A model generated the notes under the pieces. The model saw only the letters and a program-made list of their open reading frames with translations. It was not told the origin of the DNA and ran no database searches. A stretch of 64,000 nt of DNA from Acidiphilium sp. PA (GTDB lineage Bacteria; Pseudomonadota; Alphaproteobacteria; Acetobacterales; Acetobacteraceae): the NCBI RefSeq assembly GCF_026191915.1, contig NZ_JAIMBY010000005.1, positions 1 through 64,000 of the forward strand, given 5' to 3'. The position numbers were made by a program, and so were the translations under genes. The first letter of the stretch is position 1; each line of letters opens with the position of its first letter. Of the stretch, positions 28,133 to 36,965 are shown in pieces.

Positions 28133-28685
28133 GGAAGATCGTCCCGGTGCGGCGGATCTTTTTCTGAAGCTGCATGATGCCGTAGACCAACGCCTCGGCG
28201 GTCGGCGGGCAGCCCGGCACGTAAATATCGACCGGCACAATCCGGTCGCAGCCGCGCACCACCGAGTAGGAAAAATGATAGTACCCACCGCCATTGGCAC
28301 AGCTGCCCATCGAGATCACCCAGCGCGGTTCTGGCATCTGATCATACACTTTGCGCAGGGCGGGCGCCATTTTGTTGGTCAGCGTCCCCGCAACGATCAT
28401 CACATCGCTCTGCCGCGGCGAGTTGCGTGGGATAATGCCGAATCGGTCGAGATCCCAGCGCGGCATATAGGCATGGATCATCTCGACCGCACAGCAGGCG
28501 AGACCGAACGTCATCGGCCACAAACTGCCTGTGCGAGCCCAATTTACCAATTTGTCGAGATTGGCAACCACGAAGCCCTTGCCAGCGATTTCACCCGTAA
28601 TGCCGCGGATCACCGCGTCCTGTTCGGCACCGGGCGCAAGCGCCTCACGGTTCCAGGCAATTTCGGGTTGCTGCACGGCGTTCAT
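28125..28685 (-). CDS. nuoB: NADH-quinone oxidoreductase subunit B
   Basis: A 186-residue subunit binding cluster N2. The tandem Cys of G-L-A-C-C-A-V-E-M, the [10 protein letters not shown] motif and [10 protein letters not shown] complete the four ligands. [14 protein letters not shown] is conserved. It is separated from nuoA by 100 bases, an unusually wide gap for this operon, which contains a small hairpin. Confidence 0.96.
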   Translation of the reverse strand: MNAVQQPEIAWNREALAPGAEQDAVIRGITGEIAGKGFVVANLDKLVNWARTGSLWPMTFGLACCAVEMIHAYMPRWDLDRFGIIPRNSPRQSDVMIVAGTLTNKMAPALRKVYDQMPEPRWVISMGSCANGGGYYHFSYSVVRGCDRIVPVDIYVPGCPPTAEALVYGIMQLQKKIRRTGTIFRE

Positions 28686-28702
28686 CTCATGCCTTCCGAT
28701 CA

Positions 28703-28717
28703 GACCGGTATCCGGTC
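28703..28717. repeat. Small hairpin between nuoA and nuoB
   Basis: GACCGG-TAT-CCGGTC is a perfect 6-bp inverted repeat with a 3-base loop, 17 bases before the nuoB start codon. Nearby, TTATTCCCAG occurs at the nuoA stop and again about 50 bases on, hinting at a short local duplication. The hairpin may tune nuoB translation or be chance. Confidence 0.35.
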
Positions 28718-28785
28718 AATAACCATAATCATGCGTTATTCCCAGGCGCCGCGTGGCGTGGGCGTTTGGGCTTATTCCGGACCGC

Positions 28786-29151
28786 TTATTCCCAGTCGAG
28801 AGCGCCCTTGCGCCATTCGTAGATAAACCCGACCACCAGAATTGCGAGGAACCCCATCATCGACCAGAAGCCGAGCAGGCCGACATGCGACAGGCTGACG
28901 GCCCAGGGAAACAAGAACGCGACCTCGACGTCGAAAATAATGAACAGGATGGCGACGAGGTAATAGCGGACGTCGAATTTGCGGCGCGCGTCCCCGAACG
29001 GCTCAAACCCGCACTCATAGGCTCCGAGTTTTTCTCCGTAGGGATTCTGTCGGGCGACCAGCAGGGAGCCCATCACGAATGCCGCGCCAATCAGTCCCGC
29101 AATACCAAGGAAAACCAAAATCGGAAAGTAATTCATCAAGCTCGGCTGCAT
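28786..29151 (-). CDS. nuoA: NADH-quinone oxidoreductase subunit A
   Basis: A 121-residue membrane subunit with three TM helices. The conserved loop [20 protein letters not shown] lies between TM1 and TM2 and contains the Cys that reports the active/deactive state in related enzymes. It is the first gene of the nuo operon; the promoter should lie in the ~200 bases before it, ahead of the tRNA-Asp gene. Confidence 0.96.
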   Translation of the reverse strand: MQPSLMNYFPILVFLGIAGLIGAAFVMGSLLVARQNPYGEKLGAYECGFEPFGDARRKFDVRYYLVAILFIIFDVEVAFLFPWAVSLSHVGLLGFWSMMGFLAILVVGFIYEWRKGALDWE

Positions 29152-29348
29152 CGCGGTCCGCCTATATCATGCCCCAAGTTTACGCCCGTGTCGCTTAAGA
29201 AGCGACTACCGACGCCCAGCATCGTCTGCTTTCCACTTGTCGTATCGTGCACGAAACAGGTCAAGCCCGCTACGTACGGCGATCGGCGCTCCCTCCGAAC
29301 GTGATCCATCAAACTTACGTAAGAGATGGTTGTCACTAAACCAAAAAA

Positions 29349-29425
<77 letters not shown>

Positions 29426-29481
29426 GTCGTTGGGCTGCTCGTAACGCGCCGACCTGTAGGCGTCAAGCGGGACGGGATATT

Positions 29482-29694
29482 TTACGGTGCAGTGACCGCT
29501 CCTCCAATGGCACCCGCTCCACCACCAATCAACGCACCGGTGGCGGGCTTACCCCCAGTCAGCGCGGAAATGCCCGCGCCAGCACCCGCACCCAGCACGC
29601 CCCCGCTGAGCGCGCGGCTACCGGGCGTGTTACCGCACGCGGACAGCCCGAGAACGAGACATAAGGCCAACAGTGCTTTCATGTTTTTCAGCAT
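29482..29694 (-). CDS. Small glycine-zipper lipoprotein
   Basis: A 70-residue protein. The ATG at 29692-29694 is preceded by GGAGGA at a proper distance, which decides this start over a longer frame. It has a lipoprotein signal peptide with the lipobox L-S-A-C at residues 17-20. The rest is a Gly/Ala-rich segment with G-x3-G spacing (G-A-G-A-G-A-G, then G-G-G-A-G-A-I-G-G), as in glycine-zipper membrane-inserting domains. Such small lipoproteins are common in the envelope of alphaproteobacteria and often go unnamed. It lies between tRNA-Asp and tRNA-Val. Confidence 0.75.
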   Translation of the reverse strand: MLKNMKALLALCLVLGLSACGNTPGSRALSGGVLGAGAGAGISALTGGKPATGALIGGGAGAIGGAVTAP

Positions 29695-29820
29695 ACGCAA
29701 TCCTCCGTTGAGTGGATAACCCAGAACAAATGGGGATGCGACCTGTCGCCGAGCCATCCGAAAGATGAATGATGCGTCAGGGGGTGGGTAAAGATATATC
29801 GAAAGGGATTGAAGACCGTA

Positions 29821-29892
29821 TGGGCGGTGACGGGATCGAACCGCCGACCCTCTCGGTGTAAACGAGACGCTCTACCGCTGAGCTAACCGCCC
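29821..29892 (-). tRNA. tRNA-Val (TAC)
   Basis: The minus strand reads GGGCGGTTAGCTCAGCGGTAGAGC, then an anticodon arm CTCGT-TTACAC-CGAG with anticodon TAC, then GGTTCGATCC in the T-arm and the closing ACCGCCC plus discriminator A. The 3' CCA is not encoded. It is 72 nt. Confidence 0.96.
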
Positions 29893-29893
29893 G

Positions 29894-29936
29894 AAAAGAC
29901 GGCCTGCTCAGCGCAGCGCCGCCATTCTACCGTCTT
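29894..29936 (-). terminator. Probable terminator of hup
   Basis: On the minus strand AAGACGG (29936-29930) pairs with CCGTCTT (29902-29896) around a GC-rich inner stem-loop, and the stem runs into CTTTTC. It lies ~45 bases after the hup stop and just before tRNA-Val. The long loop lowers confidence. Confidence 0.5.
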
Positions 29937-29981
29937 GAGCGTGGAAGAGAACTGCCGGCCTATCCAGCCGAAAGTACCAAT

Positions 29982-30254
29982 TTAGTTAACTGCGTCTTTC
30001 AGGGTTTTGCCCGGCTTAAAGCGCACGGAGGTCGATGCCGGGATTTTGATTTCTTCGCCAGTGCGCGGGTTGCGGCCAATCCCGGCCTTGCGCTCTGCGG
30101 TGCCGAATGTGCCGAAGCCCACCAGGCGGACTTCCTGCTTCTGCTTCAGCGCCGATTCGATCGCGGCAAATACAGCGTCGACGACCTCGGTCGCCTTGGC
30201 TTTCGAAAGGTCGGTCTGTTCCGCGACGTCGGCGACTAGATCCATTTTGTTCAC
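29982..30254 (-). CDS. hup: DNA-binding protein HU
   Basis: A 90-residue histone-like nucleoid protein. The start is GTG at 30252-30254 (reading V-N-K-M-D-L), preceded by GGAG. The DNA-binding beta arm has the motif G-F-G-T-F-G-T-A-E-R-K-A-G-x-G-R-N-P-R-T-G with the conserved Arg-Asn-Pro tip. The C-terminal R-F-K-P-G-K-T-L-K-D-A-V is typical. It follows lon on the same strand, the usual alphaproteobacterial order clpX-lon-hup. Confidence 0.95.
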   Translation of the reverse strand: MNKMDLVADVAEQTDLSKAKATEVVDAVFAAIESALKQKQEVRLVGFGTFGTAERKAGIGRNPRTGEEIKIPASTSVRFKPGKTLKDAVN

Positions 30255-30351
30255 GAGGTGGTCTCCCAGTTGTAAAACTAAACAGCACGAGCGCAAGCAA
30301 CAGTGGCCTGCCCTTGGTATGTTGCGTCCGATTCGGTGGTCGCACACTAGA

Positions 30352-30398
30352 AGGGCCGGTTCTCACTCGTCAACGAAGACGAAGCAGAAACCGGCCCT
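30352..30398. repeat. Inverted repeat between lon and hup
   Basis: AGGGCCGGTT (30352-30361) and AACCGGCCCT (30389-30398) are perfect 10-bp inverted copies around 27 bases. It lies in the lon-hup gap. There is no U-tract after the stem on the minus strand; an A/T-rich run lies before it. It may be a factor-dependent termination or mRNA-processing structure. Confidence 0.5.
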
Positions 30399-30444
30399 AT
30401 GACAGTCATTTAAGCCTTTTTTTAACGGCCTTCACGCTTCAGGA

Positions 30445-32895
30445 TCAATGCGGCAATGCGGTCCCGGCAGGCTCGGCTGATCGCGGCGAGATCGGCTCGA
30501 CCGGCTCTTCCCACTCGATCGGTTCGAGCTTACGCACCAACGCTTGCGAAATCACATCATCCACATGCGATACTGGGATGATTTTCAGTGATTTTTTAAC
30601 GTTGTCGGGAATCTCGGCAAGGTCTTTCTCGTTGTCCTTCGGGATCAGCACCGTGGTTATACCCGCACGCAAAGCTGCCAGAAGCTTCTCCTTCAATCCG
30701 CCAATTGGTAAAACCCTGCCACGTAACGTGATTTCGCCCGTCATCGCGATATCCTTGCGTACCGGAACGCCGGTCAGCGCAGAAATAATCGAGACGGCCA
30801 TCGCAATGCCGGCAGATGGCCCATCCTTCGGGGTTGCACCTTCCGGCACATGGACATGGATATCACGCTTTTCGAACAACGGTGGCTTGATGCCGAAACT
30901 GATGGCGCGCGACCGGATATAGGAAATCGCAGCCGAGACACTTTCCTGCATAACATCGCCAAGCTTGCCGGTCTGCTTGACGTTGCCCTTGCCGGGCAGC
31001 AGCACGCTCTCGATTGTGAGAATCTCGCCGCCGACTTCCGTCCAGGCAAGCCCGGTAACGACGCCCACCATATCTTCCGCCTCGGTCTCGCCAAACCGGA
31101 ATCGGGGTACACCGGCGAACGCTTCGAGATTCTTCGAAGTCACAGCCACCTTGGCAACCTTCTTGGTGACGATTTCCTTGACCGATTTGCGTGCCAGATT
31201 GGCCAACTCGCGCTCCAGATTACGCACACCCGCCTCGCGCGTGTACGTCCGAATCAACTCCCGAATTGCATCGTCCGAGACCGACCACTCACCCTTTTTC
31301 AACCCATGCGCTTCGGCCTGTTTCTCGACCAGATGGCGCTTCGCGATCTCCACCTTCTCATCCTCAGTATACCCCGGGATGCGAATGATCTCCATCCGAT
31401 CGAGCAGCGGTTGCGGCATCCGCAGTGAGTTGGCCGTCGTTACGAACATTACGTCCGACAGATCGTAATCAACTTCCAGATAATGGTCATTGAAGGTCGC
31501 GTTCTGTTCAGGATCGAGGACTTCGAGGAGCGCCGAGGTCGGGTCGCCGCGCCAATCAGCACCAAGTTTGTCGATCTCGTCGAGCAGGAACAACGGGTTC
31601 GACGTCTTGGCTTTCTTCATACCCTGGATGACCTTACCCGGCATCGAGCCGATGTAAGTCCGGCGATGACCGCGGATTTCGGCCTCATCGCGCATGCCAC
31701 CCAGTGACATCCGCACGAAATTGCGCCCGGTTGCCTTCGCAACCGATTTACCGAGCGATGTCTTGCCGACACCGGGTGGCCCAACCAGGCACAGGATCGG
31801 TCCCCGCAGCTTCGGGCTGCGCGATTGCACAGCCAGATATTCGATAATGCGCTCCTTGACCTTCTCAAGCCCGTAATGATCGCCATCGAGCACACGTTCG
31901 GCCTCGATCACGTCGTTCTTGATCTTCGCGCGCTTCTTCCACGGGATGCCCAGCAACCAGTCGAGATAATTGCGCACAACGGTCGCTTCCGCGCTCATCG
32001 GGCTCATGGTCTTGAGTTTCTTCAGCTCCGCGGTCGCCTTTTCGCGGGCTTCCTTGGTCAGCTTGAGCGTCTTGATCTTTTCCTCAAGCTCGGCCGTCTC
32101 GTCCTTGCCTTCCTCGCCCTCGCCCAACTCCTTCTGGATCGCCTTGAGCTGTTCGTTGAGGTAATATTCGCGCTGGGTCTTCTCCATCTGGCGCTTCACC
32201 CGATTGCGAATACGCTTCTCAACCTGCAGGACGCCGATTTCGGCCTCCATGTGGGCGAACACGCGCTCGAGCCGTTCGGCAACCGAGGCCGTCTCCAGCA
32301 ATTCCTGCTTGTCGGAAATCTTCAGGCCGAGATGGCTGGCAATGGTATCGGCCAACTTCGAGGGATCATCGATCTGGTTGATCGACACCAGTACCTCGGG
32401 CGCGATCTTCTTGTTCAACTTTATATATTGCTCGAACTGGGTCACCACACCGCGCGCCAGCCCCTCGGTCTCCTTGGAGTGATCGACGATGTCGTCGAGC
32501 GTCTCGGCCAGAACCTCGAAATGACTGTCGACTTCATTGAAGCCGGTGATCCTAGCCCGGCGCACACCCTCAACCAGAACCTTGACGGTGCCGTCGGGCA
32601 GTTTCAGCAACTGCAACACGGTGGAAACAGTGCCGACATCGTAGATGTCGGACGCTGCCGGGTCGTCCTGCTGGGCATTACGCTGAGCGACCAGAAGGAT
32701 CTGCTTATCGTCCTTCATCACGCCTTCCAGCGCGCGCACCGATTTTTCACGACCGACGAAAAGCGGCACGATCATGTGCGGAAACACGACGATGTCGCGC
32801 AATGGCAAGACCGACAACGCTTCACCGGCGATCACGACGGGCGATTTCACCTTCGCACCCGCTGACTTTATTTTCTTGGGATTGGCCTCTGACAT
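30445..32895 (-). CDS. lon: ATP-dependent protease Lon (LonA)
   Basis: An 816-residue cytoplasmic AAA+ serine protease. The N-terminal substrate domain begins [12 protein letters not shown] coiled coil covers about residues 200-300. Walker A is G-P-P-G-V-G-K-T-S near residue 365, and Walker B L-L-D-E-I-D-K-L. The protease domain has the catalytic Ser in P-K-D-G-P-S-A-G and the catalytic Lys in G-L-K-E-K-L-L-A-A. It lies between clpX and hup. Confidence 0.97.
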   Translation of the reverse strand: MSEANPKKIKSAGAKVKSPVVIAGEALSVLPLRDIVVFPHMIVPLFVGREKSVRALEGVMKDDKQILLVAQRNAQQDDPAASDIYDVGTVSTVLQLLKLPDGTVKVLVEGVRRARITGFNEVDSHFEVLAETLDDIVDHSKETEGLARGVVTQFEQYIKLNKKIAPEVLVSINQIDDPSKLADTIASHLGLKISDKQELLETASVAERLERVFAHMEAEIGVLQVEKRIRNRVKRQMEKTQREYYLNEQLKAIQKELGEGEEGKDETAELEEKIKTLKLTKEAREKATAELKKLKTMSPMSAEATVVRNYLDWLLGIPWKKRAKIKNDVIEAERVLDGDHYGLEKVKERIIEYLAVQSRSPKLRGPILCLVGPPGVGKTSLGKSVAKATGRNFVRMSLGGMRDEAEIRGHRRTYIGSMPGKVIQGMKKAKTSNPLFLLDEIDKLGADWRGDPTSALLEVLDPEQNATFNDHYLEVDYDLSDVMFVTTANSLRMPQPLLDRMEIIRIPGYTEDEKVEIAKRHLVEKQAEAHGLKKGEWSVSDDAIRELIRTYTREAGVRNLERELANLARKSVKEIVTKKVAKVAVTSKNLEAFAGVPRFRFGETEAEDMVGVVTGLAWTEVGGEILTIESVLLPGKGNVKQTGKLGDVMQESVSAAISYIRSRAISFGIKPPLFEKRDIHVHVPEGATPKDGPSAGIAMAVSIISALTGVPVRKDIAMTGEITLRGRVLPIGGLKEKLLAALRAGITTVLIPKDNEKDLAEIPDNVKKSLKIIPVSHVDDVISQALVRKLEPIEWEEPVEPISPRSAEPAGTALPH

Positions 32896-33081
32896 CAGAC
32901 TACCTTTCTTACGCCGCGATCCCTGCCCGACTACGGCACAGGAAACGGTGCCGGTTCATCCGGCCACCTTGGCGATATGGGGTTAGGTTTTCGTTAGCGC
33001 AACAGCGTTCAAGGCCGAGGATCGAGCATGCCGGCTTCTTGCCGCTGACGTACCACCAGTCCTGGGCAGCCGGCTTATCGA

Positions 33082-34338
33082 TCAAGAAGCTGTCTCAGCC
33101 CGTTCTTTACCGTGAATAAACAAGGGCTCGGCACGACCTTCCGCCACTTCGCCGTTAATCACCACCTCTTCGACACTGTCGAGCCCTGGTAGATCGAACA
33201 TGGTCGCCAAAAGGATCTGCTCCATGATCGACCGAAGGCCGCGGGCACCGGTCTTACGCTGAATTGCCCGCGACGCAACGACGCGGAGTGCGTCCTCCGT
33301 GAAATTGAGCTTCACGCCTTCCATCTCGAACAACCGGCCATATTGTTTGACCAACGCGTTCTTCGGCTTGCTCAGAATCTCGATCAGCGCCACCTCGTCC
33401 AGGTCCTCGAGCGTGGCGACGACCGGCAGGCGGCCGATAAACTCAGGGATCAGGCCGAACTTGAGCAAATCCTCGGGCTCCACTTCGCGCAGTACCGCTC
33501 CGGTACGACGCTCGCTGGGGTCGCGCACGTCGGCACCAAAGCCGATGCCCGACCCCTTTCCACGCTGGGAAATAATCTTCTCAAGACCCGAAAACGCACC
33601 GCCGCAGATGAACAGGATGTTGGTGGTGTCGACCTGGAGAAACTCCTGCTGCGGATGCTTGCGCCCACCCTGCGGCGGCACCGAGGCGACAGTACCTTCC
33701 ATGATCTTCAACAGGGCCTGCTGCACGCCCTCGCCCGATACATCACGGGTGATCGAGGGGTTATCCGATTTCCGGCTGATCTTGTCGACTTCATCGATGT
33801 AAACGATGCCGCGCTGCGCCCGCTCGACATTGTAATCGGCCGACTGCAACAATTTCAGGATGATGTTCTCGACATCTTCACCCACGTAGCCCGCTTCGGT
33901 CAGCGTCGTCGCATCGGCCATTGTGAATGGCACGTCCAGAATCCGCGCCAACGTCTGCGCGAGCAATGTCTTGCCGGAACCGGTCGGACCAAGCAGCAGG
34001 ATGTTGGACTTGGCGATTTCGATGTCATTGTTCTTCTGTGCGTGGGCCAAGCGCTTGTAATGGTTATGGACCGCGACGCTCAGGACCTTCTTCGCCTGAT
34101 CCTGACCGATCACATAGTCATCGAGCACCTTGCAGATCTCGCGCGGCGTCGGCACACCATCCCGCGTTTTCACCAGATGGGTGCGATTATCCTCACGGAT
34201 GATATCCATGCACAGTTCGACGCATTCGTTGCAGATGAATACGGTCGGCCCCGCGATCAGCTTAATCACCTCATGCTGCGACTTGCCGCAGAACGAGCAG
34301 TACAATGTGTTCTTAGAATCTCCGGACTTAGTGCTCAT
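33082..34338 (-). CDS. clpX: ATP-dependent unfoldase ClpX
   Basis: A 418-residue AAA+ unfoldase partner of ClpP. The N-terminal zinc-binding domain has Cys14, Cys17, Cys36 and Cys39. Walker A is [10 protein letters not shown], the pore loop region reads G-Y-V-G-E-D-V-E, and Walker B is I-D-E-V-D-K-I. The I-G-R-L-P motif near the ClpP-binding loop is present. It lies 134 bases downstream of clpP. Confidence 0.97.
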   Translation of the reverse strand: MSTKSGDSKNTLYCSFCGKSQHEVIKLIAGPTVFICNECVELCMDIIREDNRTHLVKTRDGVPTPREICKVLDDYVIGQDQAKKVLSVAVHNHYKRLAHAQKNNDIEIAKSNILLLGPTGSGKTLLAQTLARILDVPFTMADATTLTEAGYVGEDVENIILKLLQSADYNVERAQRGIVYIDEVDKISRKSDNPSITRDVSGEGVQQALLKIMEGTVASVPPQGGRKHPQQEFLQVDTTNILFICGGAFSGLEKIISQRGKGSGIGFGADVRDPSERRTGAVLREVEPEDLLKFGLIPEFIGRLPVVATLEDLDEVALIEILSKPKNALVKQYGRLFEMEGVKLNFTEDALRVVASRAIQRKTGARGLRSIMEQILLATMFDLPGLDSVEEVVINGEVAEGRAEPLFIHGKERAETAS

Positions 34339-34472
34339 CGACGCTCCAGCAGCGCCCCAGAAAGTGCGGCGCTTTAATCATCGCGGGAAGACTAGACCCC
34401 AACTCGGGATCATACAAGCATTCTGATGCGGCATGTCGCAGCCATGCAACATTCCGCCTCAGTTATGCGCGA

Positions 34473-35135
34473 TCAGGCCGCCTCTTTCTTGGCGTCCTTG
34501 CTGGAAGACTCCGATGGACCGGTCGGCTTATGCGCCATAACCTCATCGACCAGGCCGAAAATCTTTGCCTCGTCCGCCGACATGAACCGATCGCGTTCCA
34601 ACGCGCTTTCGATATCCTCCAGCGTCTGACCCGTATGCGTCACATAGATATCGTTCAGGCGCCGGCGCAGCGTCAGGATCTCACGGGCCTGAATTTCGAT
34701 ATCAGCCGCCTGGCCCTGCGCACCACCCGACGGTTGATGGACCATAATGCGCGAATTCGGCAGAGCGTAACGCTTCCCCTTCTCGCCGGCCGCGAGCAGG
34801 AGGCTACCCATCGAAGCCGCCTGACCGATACAGACGGTCGAAACCGGCGATTTGATGTATTGCATCGTGTCATAGATCGCGAGGCCAGCCGAAACGACGC
34901 CACCCGGACTATTGATGTAAAAAGATATGTCCTTCGACGGATTTTCACTTTCTAGGAACAGCAACTGCGCCGAGATCAATGAACCGACCTGATCATAGAC
35001 GGTGCCTGTCAGGAAAATGATCCGCTCTTTGAGCAGACGCGAGAAAATATCATAAGAGCGTTCACCGCGGGCGGTCTGTTCGACGACCATCGGCACCAGG
35101 CTGTTCATGTAATATTCGGTCGGATCGCGGTCCAT
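34473..35135 (-). CDS. clpP: ClpP protease subunit
   Basis: A 220-residue serine protease subunit forming the tetradecameric chamber. The catalytic Ser is in [13 protein letters not shown] and the His in [10 protein letters not shown], with a downstream Asp completing the triad. The C-terminal tail is Ser/Lys-rich. AGGAG precedes the ATG at 35135. Its leader contains a striking palindrome at 35202-35231. Confidence 0.97.
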   Translation of the reverse strand: MDRDPTEYYMNSLVPMVVEQTARGERSYDIFSRLLKERIIFLTGTVYDQVGSLISAQLLFLESENPSKDISFYINSPGGVVSAGLAIYDTMQYIKSPVSTVCIGQAASMGSLLLAAGEKGKRYALPNSRIMVHQPSGGAQGQAADIEIQAREILTLRRRLNDIYVTHTGQTLEDIESALERDRFMSADEAKIFGLVDEVMAHKPTGPSESSSKDAKKEAA

Positions 35136-35201
35136 CGGGGTCTATCTCCTGGTCGCGGGCCGGGAAGGCCGCACCCGCATGAAAATCTATGCCTGCCGAT
35201 C

Positions 35202-35231
35202 ATGGTTCCGCCTTACCAAGGCCGGAACCAT
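35202..35231. promoter_or_regulatory. Palindrome in the clpP leader
   Basis: ATGGTTCCG (35202-35210) and CGGAACCAT (35223-35231) are perfect 9-bp inverted copies; inside them CCTT-ACC-AAGG adds a 4-bp stem with a single bulged C. It lies 67 bases before the clpP start. There is no T-run. It may be a 5'-UTR structure, an operator, or part of the tig 3' end. Confidence 0.5.
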
Positions 35232-35270
35232 CATCGCAGATCTTTAAGATGAGCCGAGATCGGGCTGTCG

Positions 35271-35289
35271 TAAACCCCCCATGCGGGGG
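35271..35289 (-). terminator. Probable weak terminator after tig
   Basis: On the minus strand CCCCC-GCAT-GGGGGG followed by TTTA lies only 4 bases past the tig stop codon. The stem is short but GC-only. It would partly separate tig from clpP. Confidence 0.5.
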
Positions 35290-35293
35290 CTGA

Positions 35294-36616
35294 TCACTCC
35301 TCGTCGTCAGCGAACAGCACCTCGGCCGTGACCTCCTGGTCCGTCACGGTGGCGAGTTCGAGCGCGTGATCGACGACTTTATCCTCGAAAATCGGCCCAC
35401 GGAGACGATCCATCGCGCGGGGATTTTTCTGGTAGAAATCGATGATCATCTTTTCCTGGCCAGGGAATTGCTGCATTTCGTTGATCATCGCGCGGCGCAG
35501 ATCCTGCTCGGTCACCTGCAGATTGGTACTGCGGCCAATCTCCGCGACGAGCAGGCCGAGTCGCACGCGGCGATCGGCGATGGCGCGGTATTCGGCGCGC
35601 AGCGTCTCTTCGTCCTTCGCAGCATCTTCCGCATCGAGCCGACCGCCGGCCCGTTCGGCCTCCACCTGGCGCCAGATTTCGGCGAATTCCGCCTCGACCA
35701 GCGTTTCCGGCGCGGGAAAGTCGGCCTGCTTGGCCAGTTCATCAAGCAACGCGCGCTTCACTTTCATGCGGCTGGCACCGGCGCGCTGCTGCTCAAGCCG
35801 ATCCTTGAAGAATTTACGAAATTCCTCCAAGTTTTCAAACCCGTTGGTCTCGGCGAACGCATCGTCGATCACCGCGGGAATTTTCTGCTTCAACGCCTTC
35901 ACGGTGATGTCGAATGTGACATCTTTACCCGCCAAATTAGCCGCGTGATATTCCGTCGGGAACGTCACATTGATGACTTTCTCCTCCCCGACCGACATGC
36001 CTTCGATCTGTTCCGCGAATCCAGGAATGAAGCCGGAGCCGCCGATCTCAACATCGGAATCCTGCGCGGTCCCGCCCTCGAACGGCGTGCCATCGAGCTT
36101 GCCCAGGAAATCCACCGTCACGATATCACCGGTCACCGCCGGGCGAACCTCTTCAACAGGCACCAGCGTCGCGCGTTGATCTGCGAATTTTGCAATCGCC
36201 TCATCCACTTCGGCGTCAGTGACCGGCGCAACCGGACGCGTCAGCGTCAGCGACTTGAGGTCGGGCAATGTCACCTCCGGCAGCACTTCCATCTCAATCT
36301 TGAACTCGAGATCGGCCTCGGTACCGGCGTTTACGACTTCGACCTTTGGCGAGACAGCGGGGCGCAGGCTACGCTCGGCCATCATTTTATCGGTTGCGTC
36401 GTTCACCGAGGCTTCGAGCACCTCGGCGGCAACAGCCTCACCGAAGCGCTTGCGCACCATCGACAGCGGCACTTTACCCGGCCGAAACCCCGGCATCTGC
36501 ATCGTCTTCGACAATTCGGCGAGGCGCTTGTCGCGCTTTTCGCTTAAATCGCTGCCGGGAATGACCACGGTGAAGTTGCGCTTCAGCCCATCGGTCAGCG
36601 TTTCGGTAACCTGCAT
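35294..36616 (-). CDS. tig: Trigger factor
   Basis: A 440-residue ribosome-associated chaperone and peptidyl-prolyl isomerase. The N-terminal ribosome-binding domain has the signature G-F-R-P-G-K-V-P near residue 45. The FKBP-type PPIase domain lies at about 150-245 (D-F-L-G-K-L-D-G-T-P-F-E-G-G). The C-terminal helical arms follow, ending with an acidic D-D-E-E. The ATG at 36614-36616 was chosen; the longer frame would reach the tRNA-Leu region. Confidence 0.96.
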   Translation of the reverse strand: MQVTETLTDGLKRNFTVVIPGSDLSEKRDKRLAELSKTMQMPGFRPGKVPLSMVRKRFGEAVAAEVLEASVNDATDKMMAERSLRPAVSPKVEVVNAGTEADLEFKIEMEVLPEVTLPDLKSLTLTRPVAPVTDAEVDEAIAKFADQRATLVPVEEVRPAVTGDIVTVDFLGKLDGTPFEGGTAQDSDVEIGGSGFIPGFAEQIEGMSVGEEKVINVTFPTEYHAANLAGKDVTFDITVKALKQKIPAVIDDAFAETNGFENLEEFRKFFKDRLEQQRAGASRMKVKRALLDELAKQADFPAPETLVEAEFAEIWRQVEAERAGGRLDAEDAAKDEETLRAEYRAIADRRVRLGLLVAEIGRSTNLQVTEQDLRRAMINEMQQFPGQEKMIIDFYQKNPRAMDRLRGPIFEDKVVDHALELATVTDQEVTAEVLFADDEE

Positions 36617-36706
36617 GTCCAACAAAATCCTTACGTTACGCCATCTTGTGATGGCCGTGCTGAAGCACGGCCTCAGTATCGCTGCACCTTGCGGAGCCTT
36701 CATTCA

Positions 36707-36788
36707 TGCGGGCGGAGGGATTTGAACCCCCACAGCTCACGCCACCAGAACCTAAATCTGGCGTGTCTACCAGTTCCACCACGCCCGC
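36707..36788 (-). tRNA. tRNA-Leu (TAG)
   Basis: The minus strand starts GCGGGCGTGGTGGAACTGGT, with a class II long variable arm. The anticodon arm is CCAGA-TTTAGGT-TCTGG with anticodon TAG. The T-arm carries GGTTCAAATCC and the acceptor closes with CGCCCGC plus discriminator A. CCA is not encoded. It lies just upstream of tig. Confidence 0.95.
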
Positions 36789-36965
36789 CTCGACTAACCC
36801 ATCGCCCCGCGCCCAAACGGACGTAGGACAAACCCGGGGGGCACCTAGCGCGGATTGGCACATTCGACAAGCAGGGGATGACCGAACGCGGCCGAGCACG
36901 CCGAACGCAAGCCACCGGTTTGTCTGCAAGGCAAGCAAGTACCGCCCCGTAACGGTTCGCGCCGC

